A stretch of DNA of 14,610 bases from an uncultured Lachnospiraceae bacterium. GTDB taxonomy: Bacteria; Bacillota_A; Clostridia; Lachnospirales; Lachnospiraceae. Shown in pieces: positions 12,407-14,610 of this stretch. Each line of letters opens with the position of its first letter. Position 1 is the stretch's first letter. The position numbers and the translations under genes are program-made. The notes beneath the pieces were generated by a model. It was not told where the DNA came from and did no database searches. It saw nothing but the letters and a program-made list of their open reading frames with translations. Location: NCBI GenBank assembly GCA_900553635.1, contig USDU01000038.1:1-14610 (forward strand), in the 5' to 3' direction.

Positions 12407-13909
12407 ATGAGCGAAAATATATTGGAAGTACATGGATTGACAAAAGAATTTGCAGGAGTAAGAGCGCTTGACAATATTGAATTTTCCGTAGAGAAAGGTG
12501 AAATTCATGCCCTGATGGGAGAAAATGGAGCCGGAAAATCAACGCTCATTAAAATATTAACAGGTCTTTATAAAGCAGATGCCGGCCAGATTATTTTTGA
12601 CCATGAGGAGAGAAAATTTACGACGGTACAGAGCGCGCAGAAAGCGGGAGTCAGCACCATTTACCAGGAGCTGAACATGATTCCTTATCTGACAGTCAGC
12701 GAAAACATTTTCCTGGGACATTATCCTTATAATCAATCAGGAATTGACTGGAAGAAGATGCACGAGGATGCGCAGGCGCTGATTGACGAAGTGGGAATTG
12801 ATATTGATGTAAGGAAGACACTGAATAATTACAGTACCGCAAAGCAACAGATTATTTCAATTATCCGCGCGGTAAACTTCAACTGTAAGCTCCTGATTAT
12901 GGATGAGCCCACATCTTCCCTGGATACTAACGAGGTAGAAATCCTCTTTGGAATCATGGACAAGATGAAAGCAAAAGGGGTATCCATGATTTTTATTTCC
13001 CACAGGCTGGATGAGGTCTATAAGAAATGTGACAGAATCACCGTACTGAAGGACGGCCATTATATGGGCACCTGGAAGACGGAGGAGCTGTCAGAATATG
13101 AGTTATTGAAAACTATGCTCGGAAAGAAAGAGGTTAAGCTGGAAAGAACCCTTCCGATCCGTGACTTCAGTGATAAAGAGGACGTCCTGGAGGTTAAAAA
13201 CCTGATCCGGGTGCCCTATGTAAACGATGTAAGCTTTCATATTAAAAAGGGAGAGATTCTGGGCCTGGCAGGTCTTCTGGGCGCAGGACGTACGGAGACA
13301 GCCCGCATTATCTTCGGCTGTGACCATCCGGATTCCGGAGAAATCTATGTGGAAGGCAAGCAGGTAAAGATTAAATCCCCGGAGGACGCTATCAAAGCGG
13401 GCCTGGCCTTCTGTACAGAGAATCGCCGTGAGGAGGGTATTTTCCCGGATGTAACCGTACAGAACAATTTGACCATTTGTTCCCTGGATAATCTGACAAA
13501 GGGTGGTTTCATCAATTCCAAAAAGAGAAAACAGCTTTCAGACGATTACATTCAGAAGCTTCTGATCAAAACACCCAGTGGGGAGCAGCTGATCAAGAAT
13601 CTGTCCGGTGGAAATCAGCAGAAGGTTATCTTGTCCCGGTGGATGGCAATTCATCCGAAGCTGATTATCCTGGATGAGCCGACCCGAGGCATTGACGTAG
13701 GAGCGAAGGCAGAGATTGAGAAGCTGATTCATGATTTCTCAGCCAACGGTATCAGCGTGTTGTTTATCTCCTCTGAGATGGCAGAGCTTGTCCGCAACTG
13801 CGACCGGATTCTGGTACTCCGTGATGGCAAGGCTATGGGTGAATTGTCCGGAGGAGACATTTCGGAAAAGAGTATTATGGAAACCATTGCTACAGGAAAG
13901 GAGAAATAA
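12407..13909 (+). CDS. Sugar ABC transporter ATP-binding protein (YtfR/RbsA type, two ATPase domains)
   Basis: This 500-residue duplicated ATPase energises the sugar importer. Domain 1 has Walker A GENGAGKST (38-46), Walker B LLIMDEPTSSLD (162-173), and a degenerate signature YSTAKQQ (142-148) instead of LSGGQ. Domain 2 has a degenerate Walker A, GLLGAGRTE (289-297), a canonical LSGGNQQKV (399-407) and Walker B LIILDEPTRGID (419-430). This asymmetry, with one impaired site, is typical of the RbsA/MglA/YtfR family. YSTAKQQ and GLLGAGRTETA match YtfR particularly well. Start ATG 12407 follows GAGGAG (12394-12399) at 7 nt; the in-frame GTG at 12368 falls inside the hairpin and is rejected. The permease gene starts 3 nt after the stop, so the two are cotranscribed. 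Confidence 0.94.
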   Translation: MSENILEVHGLTKEFAGVRALDNIEFSVEKGEIHALMGENGAGKSTLIKILTGLYKADAGQIIFDHEERKFTTVQSAQKAGVSTIYQELNMIPYLTVSENIFLGHYPYNQSGIDWKKMHEDAQALIDEVGIDIDVRKTLNNYSTAKQQIISIIRAVNFNCKLLIMDEPTSSLDTNEVEILFGIMDKMKAKGVSMIFISHRLDEVYKKCDRITVLKDGHYMGTWKTEELSEYELLKTMLGKKEVKLERTLPIRDFSDKEDVLEVKNLIRVPYVNDVSFHIKKGEILGLAGLLGAGRTETARIIFGCDHPDSGEIYVEGKQVKIKSPEDAIKAGLAFCTENRREEGIFPDVTVQNNLTICSLDNLTKGGFINSKKRKQLSDDYIQKLLIKTPSGEQLIKNLSGGNQQKVILSRWMAIHPKLIILDEPTRGIDVGAKAEIEKLIHDFSANGISVLFISSEMAELVRNCDRILVLRDGKAMGELSGGDISEKSIMETIATGKEK

Positions 13910-13912
13910 GAG

Positions 13913-14610
13913 ATGACAAAAGAGAAGGGCATCAAGTTCGATTTGGTATTCTTTAAAAAGAATATCGCTCTGATTTTATTCCTGGTGCTGCTGGTTTTTA
14001 ATATCGTGGCTACGAATAATTTCCTGAGCTGGATTACGTTCAACAACTTTTTTAAACAGGTATCGAGAGTATGTCTCGTGTCTCTGGGTATGTCGCTGGT
14101 TATCGCTACCGGTGGTATCGATATTTCTGTAGGCTCTGCCATGGCGCTGGGTTCCGTGCTGGCGGCGTTGGGAATTGTACACCAGTCTCCGGCCTTGATT
14201 ATTTTTTCGATTTTACTGGTTGTCGCTTTTGGCTGTCTGGCGGGCGTGGCGGTTTCGAAGCTTGCGATTCTGCCCATGGTGGCTACCCTGGCTTTGCGCT
14301 ATATCATGCGCGGTATGGCAAAGGGAATCAGCGGCGCGGCGAATGTTACCTATACGGCCCCGAACCTGACAAAGCTTTTTACGCAGCCGATATTTGGACA
14401 TATTCCGGTTCATTTCTTTATCGTAATCATTGCAGTGGCAGTTGTATACATCCTGGTTAATAAAATGAAGCTGGGAGCCAGAATCGAGGCTTACGGCAAC
14501 AATCCGGTGGCTGCGAGAAACTGTGGTATCAATACAGTGAAAATCGTTATTTTCTGCTACGCCATCACAGGCGCGCTGGCCTGGGCGGCAGGTATGCTGG
14601 AGGCGGTAGT
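13913..14610 (+). CDS. Sugar ABC transporter permease (YtfT/RbsC type), 3' truncated by window end
   Basis: The first 232 codons of an integral membrane permease run open to the window edge; family members are ~310-340 residues. The N-terminal cytoplasmic stretch MTKEKGIKFDLVFFKKN precedes a first hydrophobic helix (~18-34). LVIATGGIDISVGSAMALGS (~62-81) is the hallmark GGIDxSVG motif of RbsC/YtfT-type permeases. KLGARIEAYGNNPVAARNCGIN (~188-209) is the EAA-like cytoplasmic loop that contacts the ATPase, close to YtfT (IEAVGINIRAAKNAGVN). At least four further hydrophobic segments are present. AAAGGAG (13897-13903) at the end of the ATPase gene serves as its ribosome binding site. If the system is truly YtfQRT-YjfF-like, a second permease gene should follow just downstream. 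Confidence 0.93.
   Translation, partial: MTKEKGIKFDLVFFKKNIALILFLVLLVFNIVATNNFLSWITFNNFFKQVSRVCLVSLGMSLVIATGGIDISVGSAMALGSVLAALGIVHQSPALIIFSILLVVAFGCLAGVAVSKLAILPMVATLALRYIMRGMAKGISGAANVTYTAPNLTKLFTQPIFGHIPVHFFIVIIAVAVVYILVNKMKLGARIEAYGNNPVAARNCGINTVKIVIFCYAITGALAWAAGMLEAV

Noticed and set aside
14071..14460. Plus-strand open frame of 129 codons near the right end
   Set aside because: It is an out-of-frame shadow of the permease, whose own frame carries the GGIDISVG motif and hydrophobic helices.

Overview
This window looks like a chromosomal segment of a Gram-positive anaerobe of the class Clostridia, most likely Lachnospiraceae. That rests on A-rich intergenic regions around moderate-GC genes, strong AGGAGG-type ribosome binding sites, a lipoprotein sugar-binding protein, and a sortase-type surface protein with pilin-like domains. 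The family placement is an inference. All supported genes are on the + strand, and I see no tRNA, rRNA, CRISPR array or insertion sequence.

Layout. (1) 1-302: the 3' end of a sensor histidine kinase and its terminator. (2) 312-2303: a stand-alone secreted surface protein (von Willebrand A domain, two pilin-like isopeptide domains, sortase anchor) with its own promoter and terminator. (3) 2345-4695: a stand-alone aconitase-superfamily hydratase of the YbhJ-like type, closed by a strong terminator. (4) 4860-14610: a sugar-catabolism island that runs off the right edge.

The island encodes, in order: a 6-phospho-3-hexuloisomerase-like SIS protein; a divergent ribulose-phosphate 3-epimerase homologue; UlaE-type L-ribulose-5-phosphate 3-epimerase; LyxK-type L-xylulose kinase; an RpiR-family regulator; AraD/UlaF-type L-ribulose-5-phosphate 4-epimerase; a single-domain KdsD/GutQ-like SIS protein; and a YtfQ/YtfR/YtfT-like sugar ABC transporter whose permease is cut by the window end. 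LyxK, UlaE and AraD together give L-xylulose -> L-xylulose-5-P -> L-ribulose-5-P -> D-xylulose-5-P. The likely substrate is therefore L-xylulose or a sugar easily converted to it. Unlike the E. coli ula and yia-sgb clusters, no 3-keto-L-gulonate-6-phosphate decarboxylase is present. Three further phosphosugar enzymes (PHI-like, Rpe-like, KdsD-like) act on, or are related to enzymes that act on, D-series ketose phosphates, and they have no obvious place in that minimal route.

The most striking non-coding signal is a set of three closely matching promoter-like elements, TTTACT-N17-TAG(A/T)AT, at 4860, 5638 and 11134. They lie in front of the PHI gene, the six-gene enzyme operon and the transporter operon, which divides the island into three apparently co-regulated transcription units. 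The same A-rich leaders carry repeated GAAG(T/C)-type motifs and palindromes that may be operators for the RpiR-family protein.
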